From assembly GCA_045649405.1 (NCBI GenBank), contig JAZRPW010000021.1, positions 1-57,440 on the forward strand: a stretch of 57,440 bases of DNA, given 5' to 3'. The notes below the pieces were generated by a model. That model had not been told where the DNA came from. It ran no database searches and worked only from the letters and a program-made list of their open reading frames with translations. Of the stretch, positions 16,014 through 24,480 are shown in pieces. Positions within the stretch are counted from its first letter, which is position 1, and every line of letters starts with the position of its first letter. The position numbers were made by a program, and so were the translations under genes. This DNA comes from RUG11462 sp045649405. Lineage in GTDB: Bacteria > Bacillota > Clostridia > Oscillospirales > Acutalibacteraceae.

Positions 16014-16234
16014 TACTCCTATCAGTTTGTGTGTAGTTTTTTACCTTTAATATCCTAAAACAACCTGAGTTGTTGTGTTAGTTTTTGCGTTCCACTAATG
16101 TAGATTGGATTGTGGTTAATTTAATCTACAACCAACCCTTGTTGTATTAGTTTTTGCGCTGTGCTAATGTATATTAGATTATGATTAATTTAATCTACAA
16201 CCAACCTTTGTTGTTATGTTAGTTTTTGCGTTCC
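16014..16234 (-). repeat. Leader repeat copy A (tandem ~70-bp units) before cinA-srtB
   Basis: On the minus strand it ends with ACTGATAGGAGT, the ribosome binding site of cinA-srtB. Upstream lie TTAGGATATTAAA, then tandem units that read GTTAGTTTTTGCGTTCCAC on the plus strand at about 16075, 16144 and 16216 (spacing 69-72 bp). Each unit holds an inverted repeat of the type TGTAGATT..AATCTACA. Copies B (37678) and C (39588) precede dnaN and dnaA. Confidence 0.8.
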
Positions 16235-16594
16235 ACCAAGCCTTCTCCTTGAGGAGAAGGTGTCACGAAGTGACGGATGAGGTGTTTTGTGGTATGTGAA
16301 AAAACCGTTGTTTCGGCGGCACCAAGGCACCGCCCTACAAAATCATACAAATTTAAATATAATTTGTAGGTGTGGGGTTCTACTCCACCCGTGAATTAAT
16401 ATCAATCTTCCTTCGTGTCATCCTGAGCGTAGTCGAAGGATCTTGCGTAGTCGAAGGATCTTGCGTAGTCGAAGGATCTTGCGTAGTCGAACCATCTTAA
16501 AGATTCTTCGACTTCGTTTCACTTCGCTCAGAATGACAGCTTGTGCGTTTTGCTCAAAATGACACGTGATTAGATTATACTCAGGGGCTCTCGA
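16235..16594. repeat. Cluster of dispersed palindromic repeats between cinA-srtB and thiI
   Basis: In order: a CTTCTCCTTGAGGAGAAGG..CACGAAGTGACGGATGAGG repeat (16235-16283), a REP-like GGCGGCACCAAGGCACCGCC module (about 16309-16345), a GTGGGGTTCTACTCCAC hairpin (about 16371-16390), the GTCATCCTGAGCG family (16407-16537), and GGGGCTCTCGACTA (16584-16597), which contains the thiI stop codon. No gene is seen in the stretch. Confidence 0.8.
16407..16537 (+). repeat. 131-bp GTCATCCTGAGCG-family repeat, inverted partner of 19168-19298
   Basis: Begins CTTCCTTCGTGTCATCCTGA and carries 3.5 tandem copies of the 18-mer GTAGTCGAAGGATCTTGC. It ends GCTCAGAATGAC. The near-identical inverted copy lies on the other side of thiI-iscS. 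Confidence 0.85.
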
Positions 16595-17764
16595 CTAATA
16601 AATCATCTCAAATGTTGCGTTTTCGATTGCTTCTTCAATCTCTTGTTCGCAACCTTCATAACTTTCTGCGCGTATTACTGCAGGAATGTTTGGCTTTGTT
16701 CTTGGGTGTTTTGGTGTAAACACTGTGCAACAGTCTTCATAAGGAAGTGTTGAAATTTCAAATGTTCCAATTTCTCTTGAAATTTTAACAATTTCTTCTT
16801 TGTCCATACCAATAAGCGGTCTGAAAACTGGCATATCAACTGCACAGTCTGTTACTGCAAGCGCTTTCATTGTTTGTGATGCCACCTGACCGATACTCTC
16901 GCCAGTAATAAGCGCGTCACAATCTTTCGCTTTTGCAATTCGCTCTGCGATTTTCATCATATATCTACGCATAATGAGCGTTGTCAAATCTTCAGGGCAA
17001 TGCTTTGCAATGTTTTCTTGAATTTTTGTAAAAGGAACATAGCAAAAATTAATGCCACCTGAATATTTTGCAACTTGAGACAATAAATCTTTAACCTTCA
17101 TCTCTGCACGTTCTGATGTGTAAGGTGGAGAAGCAAAGTGAATTGCAGTAAGACGCACGCCTCGTTTTGCAAGCATATAAGCCGCAACCGGAGAGTCAAT
17201 ACCACCTGAAATCAAAATGGCCGCCTTTCCGCCTGTGCCAACCGGCATACCACCTGCGCCGTCGATTTGGTCAACGTGAATGTAAGCGCCGAAATCTCTA
17301 ATTTCAACAGTAACAGTAACTTCAGGATTATGCACATCAACCTTTAAATGATGAAAGTTGCTTAAAAGTTTTGCGCCAGTTTCTCTACAAATTTCTGGAC
17401 TTTTAAGTGGAAACTTTTTATCTGCACGTTTTGCTTCAACCTTAAAAGTTTTTGCAAATTCCAAAGTGTCTCTTAAATATTCCACCGCGGTTTCTAAAAT
17501 TACATTCATATCTTTTTCGCAAACTGCTGCACGTGAAAATGCCGCAATACCGAAAACTTTTTTAACACGCTCTACCGCTTCATCCATATCATAATCATCA
17601 TAAACCGGCGAAACATAAATTGTTGATTGCGCCTTTTTAATTCTAATAAGACCAAGCCCTGAAAGTGCAGTTTTGATATTTTTAATAAGCACATCTTCAA
17701 AACTTGCACGGTTAAGTCCTTTAAGTGCGATTTCGCCATTTTTAATAAGTAAAATTTCTTTCAT
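16595..17764 (-). CDS. thiI: tRNA 4-thiouridine sulfurtransferase ThiI
   Basis: 389 residues, the short ThiI form without a rhodanese domain. An N-terminal ferredoxin-like/THUMP region (about 60-165) is followed by the PP-loop adenylation site ISGGIDSPVAAYM (about residue 185) and the EDCCTVFTPKHPRTKP block near the end. It thiolates U8 of tRNA and may supply sulfur for thiamine. iscS lies 14 bases upstream and should provide the persulfide, as in the nifZ-thiI pair of Bacillus. The TAG stop lies within a repeat shared with the end of dnaA. Confidence 0.95.
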   Translation of the reverse strand: MKEILLIKNGEIALKGLNRASFEDVLIKNIKTALSGLGLIRIKKAQSTIYVSPVYDDYDMDEAVERVKKVFGIAAFSRAAVCEKDMNVILETAVEYLRDTLEFAKTFKVEAKRADKKFPLKSPEICRETGAKLLSNFHHLKVDVHNPEVTVTVEIRDFGAYIHVDQIDGAGGMPVGTGGKAAILISGGIDSPVAAYMLAKRGVRLTAIHFASPPYTSERAEMKVKDLLSQVAKYSGGINFCYVPFTKIQENIAKHCPEDLTTLIMRRYMMKIAERIAKAKDCDALITGESIGQVASQTMKALAVTDCAVDMPVFRPLIGMDKEEIVKISREIGTFEISTLPYEDCCTVFTPKHPRTKPNIPAVIRAESYEGCEQEIEEAIENATFEMIY

Positions 17765-17778
17765 TTGCCTTTTTCCTT

Positions 17779-18912
17779 TTATTTTGATTTAATAAGTGAC
17801 TCTCTAGCAGACAAAATTCCGTTTATAAGTTTATCTGCTTGTTCTATTGTGTTAAACTTTGAAAAACTAATTCTAATTGTTGAGTCTGCTCTGCATTTAT
17901 CATATTTTAGTGCGGTAAGCACATGTGAAGGTTTGCCCTTTGCACAAGCAGAACCACTTGATACAAACACATCTTTTTCTTCAAGAAAATGAAGCATTGT
18001 TTCACTTCTAATTCCAAGCACCGAAATGCTCAAAATATAATCACTTGAGTTTTTTGGAGAATTTATCAAAACATCATCAAACCCAGTTAATTTTTGAATA
18101 ATGTACTCTTTGATTTCTTTACTTTTACTTGCGTTTTCTTTAGCGTTTCCAAATGCTTCAACTGCGGCAGAAAAACCTGCAATTAAAATTGTTGGCTCTG
18201 TTCCTGGGCGAAGCGCATTTTCTTGCTCGCCACCAAAAGTTCGAGGAAGTATTCTAACGCCTTTTTTAACATAAAGTGCGCCAACGCCTTTTGGTCCGTG
18301 AATTTTGTGCGCCGAAAATGAAATTAAGTCAGCGTCAACCGTTTTCAAGTTTATTGGGTATTTCAAAAAACTTTGTGTTAAATCACAATGAAAATAAGCA
18401 GGGCTGTTTTTTCTAACAATTGCTTTTTTGATTTTGTCAATTGGTAAAAAAGCACCGGTTTCATTATTAACCGACATACAACTAACCAAAATTGTGTTTT
18501 CATCAATTGCGTCTAAAAAAGCAGATATTGGCACACTGCCGGTTTCGTCTGGCGCAAGATAAACCACTTCAAAGCCCTCTTGTTCAAGTTGCTTTATTGT
18601 TTGCAAAACACTTGAATGTTCAAACGCAGTTGTAACAATTTTTTTGCCCCTTCTGTGAAGCGCCTTTGTCGCACCGACAATTGCCATATTATTTGCTTCG
18701 GTGCCACCAGAAGTAAAATAAATTTCGCCTTTTTGCGCACCAATTGCCTTTGCAATTATTTCACGAGAATTATTAAGCATTTCGCTTGAACGAATGCCAA
18801 GTTTATGTAATGATGATGGATTTCCACCCATTTCAAAAGCAGAAATCATAGCTTGTTTTGCTTCTTCACAAACAAAAGTTGTGGCAGAATTATCAAAATA
18901 TGCCGTGTTCAA
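17779..18912 (-). CDS. Cysteine desulfurase (IscS/NifS family)
   Basis: 377 residues. PLP enzyme taking sulfur from cysteine as a persulfide. The PLP lysine is in SFSAHKIHGPKGVGAL and the active-site cysteine in SSGSACAKGKPSHVL. N-terminal AYFDNSATTF and FTSGGTEANNMAI are typical. The start is set at TTG 18910-18912 (MNTAYFDNSATT), since GGTAGGTG lies at suitable distance; GTG 18924 is possible but overlaps that site. First gene of a two-gene operon with thiI, so the sulfur probably goes to 4-thiouridine rather than general Fe-S clusters. Confidence 0.93.
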   Translation of the reverse strand: MNTAYFDNSATTFVCEEAKQAMISAFEMGGNPSSLHKLGIRSSEMLNNSREIIAKAIGAQKGEIYFTSGGTEANNMAIVGATKALHRRGKKIVTTAFEHSSVLQTIKQLEQEGFEVVYLAPDETGSVPISAFLDAIDENTILVSCMSVNNETGAFLPIDKIKKAIVRKNSPAYFHCDLTQSFLKYPINLKTVDADLISFSAHKIHGPKGVGALYVKKGVRILPRTFGGEQENALRPGTEPTILIAGFSAAVEAFGNAKENASKSKEIKEYIIQKLTGFDDVLINSPKNSSDYILSISVLGIRSETMLHFLEEKDVFVSSGSACAKGKPSHVLTALKYDKCRADSTIRISFSKFNTIEQADKLINGILSARESLIKSK

Positions 18913-18947
18913 AAAAACAAACACCTACCCATAGTAATATTCAGTTT

Positions 18948-18976
18948 ATTATAACTTATTTATATATAAAATTCAA
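18948..18976 (-). promoter_or_regulatory. Sigma-A promoter of the iscS-thiI operon
   Basis: On the minus strand TTGAAT (18971-18976), 17 bp, then TATAAT (18948-18953), about 35 bp before the desulfurase start. Confidence 0.75.
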
Positions 18977-19019
18977 GTGTAACATTTAGTATGCATAAGG
19001 TCGTTAACCTAAAACAGGT

Positions 19020-19345
19020 TACGCAGTGTTTTGAAACCTTGTGGTCACCCCTACGAATAAAGGGTCAATTGATTTTGTAGGGACAGGGCAGTGCCTGTCC
19101 GTTCGGGCGACTAATAGTCGCCCGAACGAATACAATCTAACCGTTGCAACGCAAAACACCACACATTGTCATTCTGAGCGGAACGAAGTGGAGCCGAAGA
19201 ATCTTTAAGATGGTTCGACTACGCAAGATCCTTCGACTACGCAAGATCCTTCGACTACGCAAGATCCTTCGACTACGCTCAGGATGACACGAAGGAAGAC
19301 TGCAATAATCCACGGTGGGATGTGGGCATCCCGCCCTACGAGTGT
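19020..19345. repeat. Repeat cluster between iscS and sigG
   Basis: Contains REP-like modules ending in CCCCTAC or reading TTTTGTAGGGACAGGGCAG (about 19045-19140), with nested palindromes CGGGCGACTAATAGTCGCCCG and GGACAGGGCAGTGCCTGTCC. An inverted copy of the 16407 repeat follows (19168-19298), then a GTGGGATGTGGGCATCCCGCCC hairpin. The 19070-19135 part is the inverted counterpart of 26906-26975. No coding sequence is supported from 18977 to 19433. Confidence 0.8.
19168..19298 (-). repeat. 131-bp inverted partner of 16407-16537
   Basis: Reverse complement of the 16407 copy with a few differences, including the triple 18-bp core. The pair encloses the thiI-iscS operon and its promoter. Confidence 0.85.
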
Positions 19346-19413
19346 ATAGAAAATTATTTTAAATTTATTGGCGAAGGCAAAGCATCAAATATTCATTATT
19401 CATTTTTATTAAA

Positions 19414-19435
19414 AAAGCACCCGTTTGGGTGCTTT
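19414..19435. terminator. Terminator of sigG
   Basis: AAAGCACCC, GTTT, GGGTGCTTT stem-loop with an A run on the left, which is a T run for the minus-strand sigG transcript. It overlaps the sigG stop codon. Confidence 0.8.
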
Positions 19436-20207
19436 AATTATAACTTTTTATGTGACGCAATGCGCCCTTTTCAAGCCGAGAAACTTGGGCTTGCGAAATG
19501 CCGATTTCTTCGGCAACTTCGGTTTGGGTTTTGCCCTGAAAAAACCTTAAATTTATTATGAATTTTTCGCGTTCTGGCAGGCTTTTCATTGCCTCTTTGA
19601 AAAGGATTTCTGAAATGATGTTTTCATCATCATTTTTGTCGCCAACCTGGTCTAAAACATAGATTGTGTCGCCACCGTCAGAGTAAACCGGCTCATAAAG
19701 ACTAACGGGTGATGTTATTGCCTCTAATGCAAGCACAATTTCTTCTCGTTTTAAGCCCAGTTCTTTTGAAAGTTGCTCAATTGTTGGCTCTTTGCCATGC
19801 TTTGCAATAAAAGTTTCTTTTGCCTGCATTGCTTTGTATGCAATGTCTTTTAGTGACCTACTAACACGAATTGCATTATTATCACGCAAATATCTTCTAA
19901 TTTCGCCAATAATCATCGGCACGGCATAGGTAGAAAATCTAACATCAAGCGAAATGTCAAAATTGTCAATTGCTTTGATAAGCCCAATGCACCCAACCTG
20001 AAACAAATCATCTGGATTTTCGCCACGAGCGGCAAACCTTCTTATTACCGATAAAATTAGTTTTAAATTGCCGGTAATTAACTTTTCACGAGCGAATTTG
20101 TCGCCTTTTCGTGTTCTTTTTAACAACTCTCTTTTTTCTGCTTCTTTTAAAACCGGAAGTTGCGAAGTATTAACCCCACAAATTTCTACTTTTGAATTGT
20201 ACTGCAC
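19434..20207 (-). CDS. sigG: RNA polymerase sporulation sigma factor SigG
   Basis: 257 residues from GTG 20205-20207, eight bases after GGAGGG. The N-terminus VQYNSKVEICGVNTSQLPVL is the SigG/SpoIIIG signature (binding region for anti-sigma factors). Sigma region 2 is LILSVIRRFAARGENPDDLFQVGCIGLIKAIDNFD, region 3 is around EPTIEQLSKELGL, and the region 4 HTH is KTQTEVAEEIGISQAQVSRLEK. It directs late gene expression in the forespore, so the organism should form endospores. In Bacillus it sits next to sigE-spoIIGA; here it stands alone between repeats and the transporter operon. Confidence 0.95.
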   Translation of the reverse strand: MQYNSKVEICGVNTSQLPVLKEAEKRELLKRTRKGDKFAREKLITGNLKLILSVIRRFAARGENPDDLFQVGCIGLIKAIDNFDISLDVRFSTYAVPMIIGEIRRYLRDNNAIRVSRSLKDIAYKAMQAKETFIAKHGKEPTIEQLSKELGLKREEIVLALEAITSPVSLYEPVYSDGGDTIYVLDQVGDKNDDENIISEILFKEAMKSLPEREKFIINLRFFQGKTQTEVAEEIGISQAQVSRLEKGALRHIKSYN

Positions 20208-20365
20208 AAAAAATCCCTCCAAAAATAGTATTGGCAAATGGAAGAATTTTTATTTATTGTTTTTAATTTTCGTTTTCGCGTTTTTTATAAAAAATATTAC
20301 AATAAATTGTTGAAATTAGACAAATTATTTTCTAAAGTTTGTTGAATATTTTTATGAAGTTTTAA

Positions 20366-20394
20366 TTGACTTATTTATATATATTTTTTATAAT
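20366..20394 (+). promoter_or_regulatory. Sigma-A promoter of the nucleoside transporter operon
   Basis: TTGACT (20366-20371), 17-bp AT-only spacer, TATAAT (20389-20394). About 67 bp upstream of the lipoprotein start, with no structured leader evident. Confidence 0.8.
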
Positions 20395-20461
20395 TAGTTT
20401 GTAAGATTATTTTTAGTTTTACGAAAAAATTAAAACATTCATTTTTAGGAGGAATTAAAAA

Positions 20462-21718
20462 ATGAAAAAGTTACTCGCACTCGTTTTAGCATTAGTAATG
20501 TTATTTGCTTTTGCTAGCTGTGCTAAAGAAGGCACAGAAATCAAAGGTATGAGCGACGCTCCAATCGCAACTGTTGAATTGAAAGCTGACTACGAAGTAC
20601 CTGCTGATTTCAAAATCGGTTTCATCTGCTTGCATGATGAAAACTCAACTTACGACTTAAACTTCCTTAACGCTGTTGACACAATTCAAGAAACTCTTGG
20701 TCTTACAGATGAACAAGTTATCCGTAAAATCAACATTCCTGAAGGCGACGAATGTTACGTTGCAGCTAAAGACCTTGTTAACGAAGGTTGTTCAATCATC
20801 TTTGCTAACTCATTTGGTCACGAATCATTCCTTCTCAAAGCAGCTAAAGAATTCCCAGAAGTTGAATTCTGCCACGCAACTGGTACAATGGCTCACACAG
20901 AAGGTCTTGACAACTTCCACAACGCATTCGCTAACATCTACGAAGGTAGATTCTTAGCAGGTGTTGCAGCTGGTCTCAAACTCAACGAAATGATTGAAGC
21001 TGGCGAATTCACTGCTGAAGAAGCTAAAATGGGTTATGTAGGTGCTTTCACTTACGCTGAAGTTATTTCAGGTTACACATCATTCTACCTTGGCGCAAAA
21101 TCAGTTTGCCCAACAGTAACTATGGACGTTCAATTCACAGGTTCATGGTATGATGCAACTGAAGAGAAAAACGCTGCTGAAGCTTTGATTGCTAAAGACT
21201 GCAAACTTATCTCTCAACACGCTGACTCAATGGGTGCTCCTTCAACTTGTGAAGCTGCAGGCGTTCCTAACGTTTCATACAACGGTAGCACATATGACGC
21301 TTGTCCAGAAACATTCATCGTTTCTTCAAGAATTGACTGGGCTCCTTACTACAACTACATCATCGGTCAAGTTGTTAAAGGCGAAAAAATCGCTGCTGAC
21401 TGGTGCGGCGGTATCGCAGAAGGTTCTGTAGTTCTTACAGGTATCAACCAAGATGTAGCTGCTGAAGGCACAGTTGAAAAAATTAAAGAAACTGTTGACG
21501 GTTTGAAAGATGGTAGCATTAAAGTATTTGACGCTGCTACATTCACAGTTGAAGGTAAAGAACTTAAAAACCACAAAGCTGACGTTGACACAGACCCTGA
21601 TTACAAAGAAGATACAGAAGTAATTTCAGATGGTTACTTCCATGAATCAGAATATCGTTCAGCTCCATACTTCGACCTTAGAATCGATGGTATCACACTC
21701 TTGAACGAAAAATATTAA
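20462..21718 (+). CDS. BMP/PnrA-family nucleoside-binding lipoprotein
   Basis: 418 residues. A lipoprotein signal peptide with lipobox AFASC puts the acylated Cys at residue 20. The BMP (basic membrane protein, Med/PnrA) fold follows, with FKIGFICLHDENSTYDLNFLNAV, a central NSFGHESFLLKAA and IGYVGAF-like MGYVGAFTYAEV segments. Family members bind purine nucleosides outside the cell for an ABC importer. Ribosome binding site TTTAGGAGG is strong and the codons look like those of a highly expressed gene. A stem-loop separates it from the downstream ABC genes, fitting excess production of the binding protein. Confidence 0.9.
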   Translation: MKKLLALVLALVMLFAFASCAKEGTEIKGMSDAPIATVELKADYEVPADFKIGFICLHDENSTYDLNFLNAVDTIQETLGLTDEQVIRKINIPEGDECYVAAKDLVNEGCSIIFANSFGHESFLLKAAKEFPEVEFCHATGTMAHTEGLDNFHNAFANIYEGRFLAGVAAGLKLNEMIEAGEFTAEEAKMGYVGAFTYAEVISGYTSFYLGAKSVCPTVTMDVQFTGSWYDATEEKNAAEALIAKDCKLISQHADSMGAPSTCEAAGVPNVSYNGSTYDACPETFIVSSRIDWAPYYNYIIGQVVKGEKIAADWCGGIAEGSVVLTGINQDVAAEGTVEKIKETVDGLKDGSIKVFDAATFTVEGKELKNHKADVDTDPDYKEDTEVISDGYFHESEYRSAPYFDLRIDGITLLNEKY

Positions 21719-21732
21719 TCTGAATAATTAAT

Positions 21733-21763
21733 TTATAGGCGGGACAAATTTTGCCCCGCCTAT
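21733..21763 (+). terminator. Intercistronic stem-loop (partial terminator or 3' stabiliser)
   Basis: TATAGGCGGG (21733-21742) pairs with CCCGCCTATA (21754-21763) across an 11-nt loop, followed by a weak T run. It lies between the binding-protein gene and the ATPase gene, where it probably raises the ratio of binding protein to transporter. Confidence 0.75.
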
Positions 21764-21855
21764 AAGTCTTTTTTATTTTAGAAAATAGTTTTGAAAATTG
21801 AGTTTTTGAACTTTAAAAATTCAGTTTTGAGAATTATTTTCAGGAGGAAAACTAA

Positions 21856-23388
21856 ATGCGAACACCCGCTATTGAATTAAAAAACATTTCAAAAAGTTTC
21901 GGCAGTGTACTCGCTAATAAAAATGTTAACCTTGATGTTCAAAAAGGCGAAGTTTTGTCTATTCTTGGCGAAAACGGAAGTGGCAAAACTACCTTGATGA
22001 ATATGATTTCTGGTATTTATTTTCCAGATGAAGGTCAAATTTTTATTGATGGCGAAGAGGTTGTAATTGCCTCACCTAAAGATGCTTTTGACCATAAAAT
22101 TGGTATGATTCATCAGCACTTTAAACTTGTTGACCTTTTCTCTGCAACAGAAAATATTGTGCTTGGCCTTGATGACGGCGAAAAGTATGATATTAAAGCA
22201 AGCGAAAAGAAAATTAAAGAAATTTCTGAAATGTATGGCTTTGACATTGACCCTTCTAAAAAGGTTTATGATATGTCAGTTTCTGAAAAGCAAACTGTTG
22301 AAATTATCAAAGTGCTTTATCGTGGTGCTGATATTTTAATTCTTGATGAGCCAACAGCCGTGCTTACTCCACAAGAAACTCAAAAACTTTTTGATGTTCT
22401 TAGAAGAATGAAGAAAGACGGCAAAGCAATTATCATTATTACTCACAAACTTCACGAAGTTTTGTCAATTTCTGATAGAGTTGCAGTGCTTAGAAAAGGC
22501 GAATATATTGGCACAGTGCAAACAAAAGACGCAACCGAAAAATCTTTGACCGAGATGATGGTTGGTAAAAAGGTTAGTCTTAACATTGGCAGAAGTGAGC
22601 CAAAAAATCCAACACCTCGTTTGGAAGTTGAGAATTTGACCTGTAAAAACCGTGAAGGCGTTACAATGCTTGACAATGTTTCATTTGTTGCAAACTCTGG
22701 CGAAATTTTGGGTATTGCAGGTATTGCCGGCTCTGGTCAACGTGAACTTTTGGAAGCAATTGCAGGTTTGCAAAAGGTTGACACCGGTGACATTTATTAC
22801 AACAACCCAAAAACTGAAACAAGGGAAGATTTGAAAGATAAAACTCCAATTCAAATTAGAGATTTGGGGGTGCGCCTTTCATTTGTGCCTGAAGACAGAC
22901 TTGGTATGGGTCTTGTTGCTAATATGGATATTGTTGATAATATGATGCTTAGAAGTTATAGAAAAGGTAAATCACTTTTCGTAGCTCGAAAAGCACCTAA
23001 AAAATTAGCAGAAGATATTATTGAAAGTCTTGAGGTTGTAACACCAAGTGCAGCAACCCCAGTTAGAAGACTTTCTGGTGGTAACGTTCAAAAAGTTCTT
23101 GTTGGTCGTGAAATTGCGGCTTCTCCAACAGTGCTTATGGCGGCTTACCCTGTAAGAGGTCTTGACATTAACTCATCTTACACAATTTACAATCTTTTGA
23201 ACGAACAAAAAGAAAAAGGCGTTGCAGTTATTTTTGTTGGCGAAGACCTTGACGTTTTGATTGAGCTTTGTGACAAAATTCTTGTAATTGGCGCAGGTAA
23301 AATTACTGGCGTTGTTGATGCAAGAACTACAACAAAAGAAGAAATTGGCCTTTTGATGATTAAAACCGATGTGGAGAAAGGGGAATAA
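21856..23388 (+). CDS. Nucleoside ABC transporter, double ATPase subunit (NupO-like)
   Basis: 510 residues with two ABC domains. The first (about 5-240) has Walker A GENGSGKTTL and Walker B ILILDEPTAVLTPQE; its signature motif reads MSVSEKQ instead of LSGGQ/LSVGEQQ, a visible departure. The second (about 260-500) has the degenerate Walker A GIAGSGQREL usual for this RbsA/YufO group, signature LSGGNVQK and Walker B VLMAAYPVRGLD. It powers nucleoside uptake with the two permeases that follow. GGAGG binding site; four bases before the next gene. Confidence 0.92.
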   Translation: MRTPAIELKNISKSFGSVLANKNVNLDVQKGEVLSILGENGSGKTTLMNMISGIYFPDEGQIFIDGEEVVIASPKDAFDHKIGMIHQHFKLVDLFSATENIVLGLDDGEKYDIKASEKKIKEISEMYGFDIDPSKKVYDMSVSEKQTVEIIKVLYRGADILILDEPTAVLTPQETQKLFDVLRRMKKDGKAIIIITHKLHEVLSISDRVAVLRKGEYIGTVQTKDATEKSLTEMMVGKKVSLNIGRSEPKNPTPRLEVENLTCKNREGVTMLDNVSFVANSGEILGIAGIAGSGQRELLEAIAGLQKVDTGDIYYNNPKTETREDLKDKTPIQIRDLGVRLSFVPEDRLGMGLVANMDIVDNMMLRSYRKGKSLFVARKAPKKLAEDIIESLEVVTPSAATPVRRLSGGNVQKVLVGREIAASPTVLMAAYPVRGLDINSSYTIYNLLNEQKEKGVAVIFVGEDLDVLIELCDKILVIGAGKITGVVDARTTTKEEIGLLMIKTDVEKGE

Positions 23389-23391
23389 AAA

Positions 23392-24480
23392 ATGGCTAAA
23401 GCAAAAAAAGTACATAATCCACTTTTTCACATTGTAAAGCGTGACCAAACAACCTGGAAATACAACCTTGTGGTTCGTGTTATTGCAATTGTGCTTGCAC
23501 TTATTGTTTCGGCGGTTGTTATTGCTCTTTTGACTAAGAAAAATCCGCTTGATGTTTATTCTTCAATGATTAGTGGTGCATTCGGCAGTTCGCTTAGAAT
23601 TTGGAGCTTGTTGCAAGAAATTGCAATTTTGCTTTGTGTTTCTCTTGCAATTACCCCTGCATTTAAAATGCGATTTTGGAACATTGGCGCCGAAGGACAG
23701 GTTTTAGTCGGTGGTCTTGCAACCATTTCTGTAATGATGTTCTTGGGTGGCAAAATTCCAACTGCTCTTTTAATTGTTGTTATGGTTGCCGCTTCAATTT
23801 TGGCAGGTATCATTTGGGCGGTTATTCCGGCAGTTACAAAAGCATTGTGGAACACCAACGAAACACTTTTCACACTTATGATGAACTATGTTGCCATTCA
23901 ATTGGTTGCTTATTTCTTGAAAACTTTTGTAAAAAGTGGTTCTGGCGTTCTTTCTCCAATGCCTGAGTTTGGCTTGCCTATTATTGGCAACCAACCTTAC
24001 TTGCTCAACATTATTATTGTTGCAGTTTTAACAGTTATTGTTTATATTTATTTGAAATATACAAAACAAGGTTATGAAATTTCGGTTGTTGGTGAAAGTG
24101 AAAACACTGCAAAATACATTGGTATCAATGTTAAAAAAGTAATTATCAGAACTTTGGTTGTTTCTGGCGCTTTGTGTGGTGTTGCAGGTCTTTTGCTTGT
24201 TGGTGGTACAAACCACACAATCAGTACAACAACTGCAGGTGGCCGTGGCTTTACTGCTATTATGGTTTCATGGCTTGCTAAATTTAACCCAATTGTTATG
24301 ATTTTCACATCATTCTTAATTGTCTTTTTGGACAAGGGTGCAAGTCAGGTTGCAACCGACTTTAGAATTCCTGAAGCAATTTCTGATATTGTTACTGGTA
24401 TTATTCTTTTCTTTATTATTGGTTGCGAATTCTTCTTGCAATACAAACTTTTACTTACAAACAGAAAGGAGAAAAATTAA
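23392..24480 (+). CDS. Nucleoside ABC transporter permease (NupP-like)
   Basis: 362 residues with about nine or ten membrane segments, BPD_transp_2 family. The FKMRFWNIGAEGQVLVGGLATI block and the EAA-like coupling stretch VVGESENTAKYIGINVKKVIIRTLVVSGALCGVAG are typical of YufP/NupP. It pairs with the next gene as a heterodimeric channel. Its stop abuts the next ATG. Confidence 0.92.
   Translation: MAKAKKVHNPLFHIVKRDQTTWKYNLVVRVIAIVLALIVSAVVIALLTKKNPLDVYSSMISGAFGSSLRIWSLLQEIAILLCVSLAITPAFKMRFWNIGAEGQVLVGGLATISVMMFLGGKIPTALLIVVMVAASILAGIIWAVIPAVTKALWNTNETLFTLMMNYVAIQLVAYFLKTFVKSGSGVLSPMPEFGLPIIGNQPYLLNIIIVAVLTVIVYIYLKYTKQGYEISVVGESENTAKYIGINVKKVIIRTLVVSGALCGVAGLLLVGGTNHTISTTTAGGRGFTAIMVSWLAKFNPIVMIFTSFLIVFLDKGASQVATDFRIPEAISDIVTGIILFFIIGCEFFLQYKLLLTNRKEKN

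Noticed and set aside
16075..16234. Evenly spaced ~70-bp repeats before cinA, dnaN and dnaA as a CRISPR array
   Set aside because: The whole unit is repeated, not a short repeat with unique spacers, and only one to two or three copies occur.
16440..16495. Three to four tandem 18-bp copies near 16440 (and inverted near 19215) as a CRISPR array
   Set aside because: Units are directly adjacent without spacers and belong to a larger dispersed repeat; no cas gene is present.
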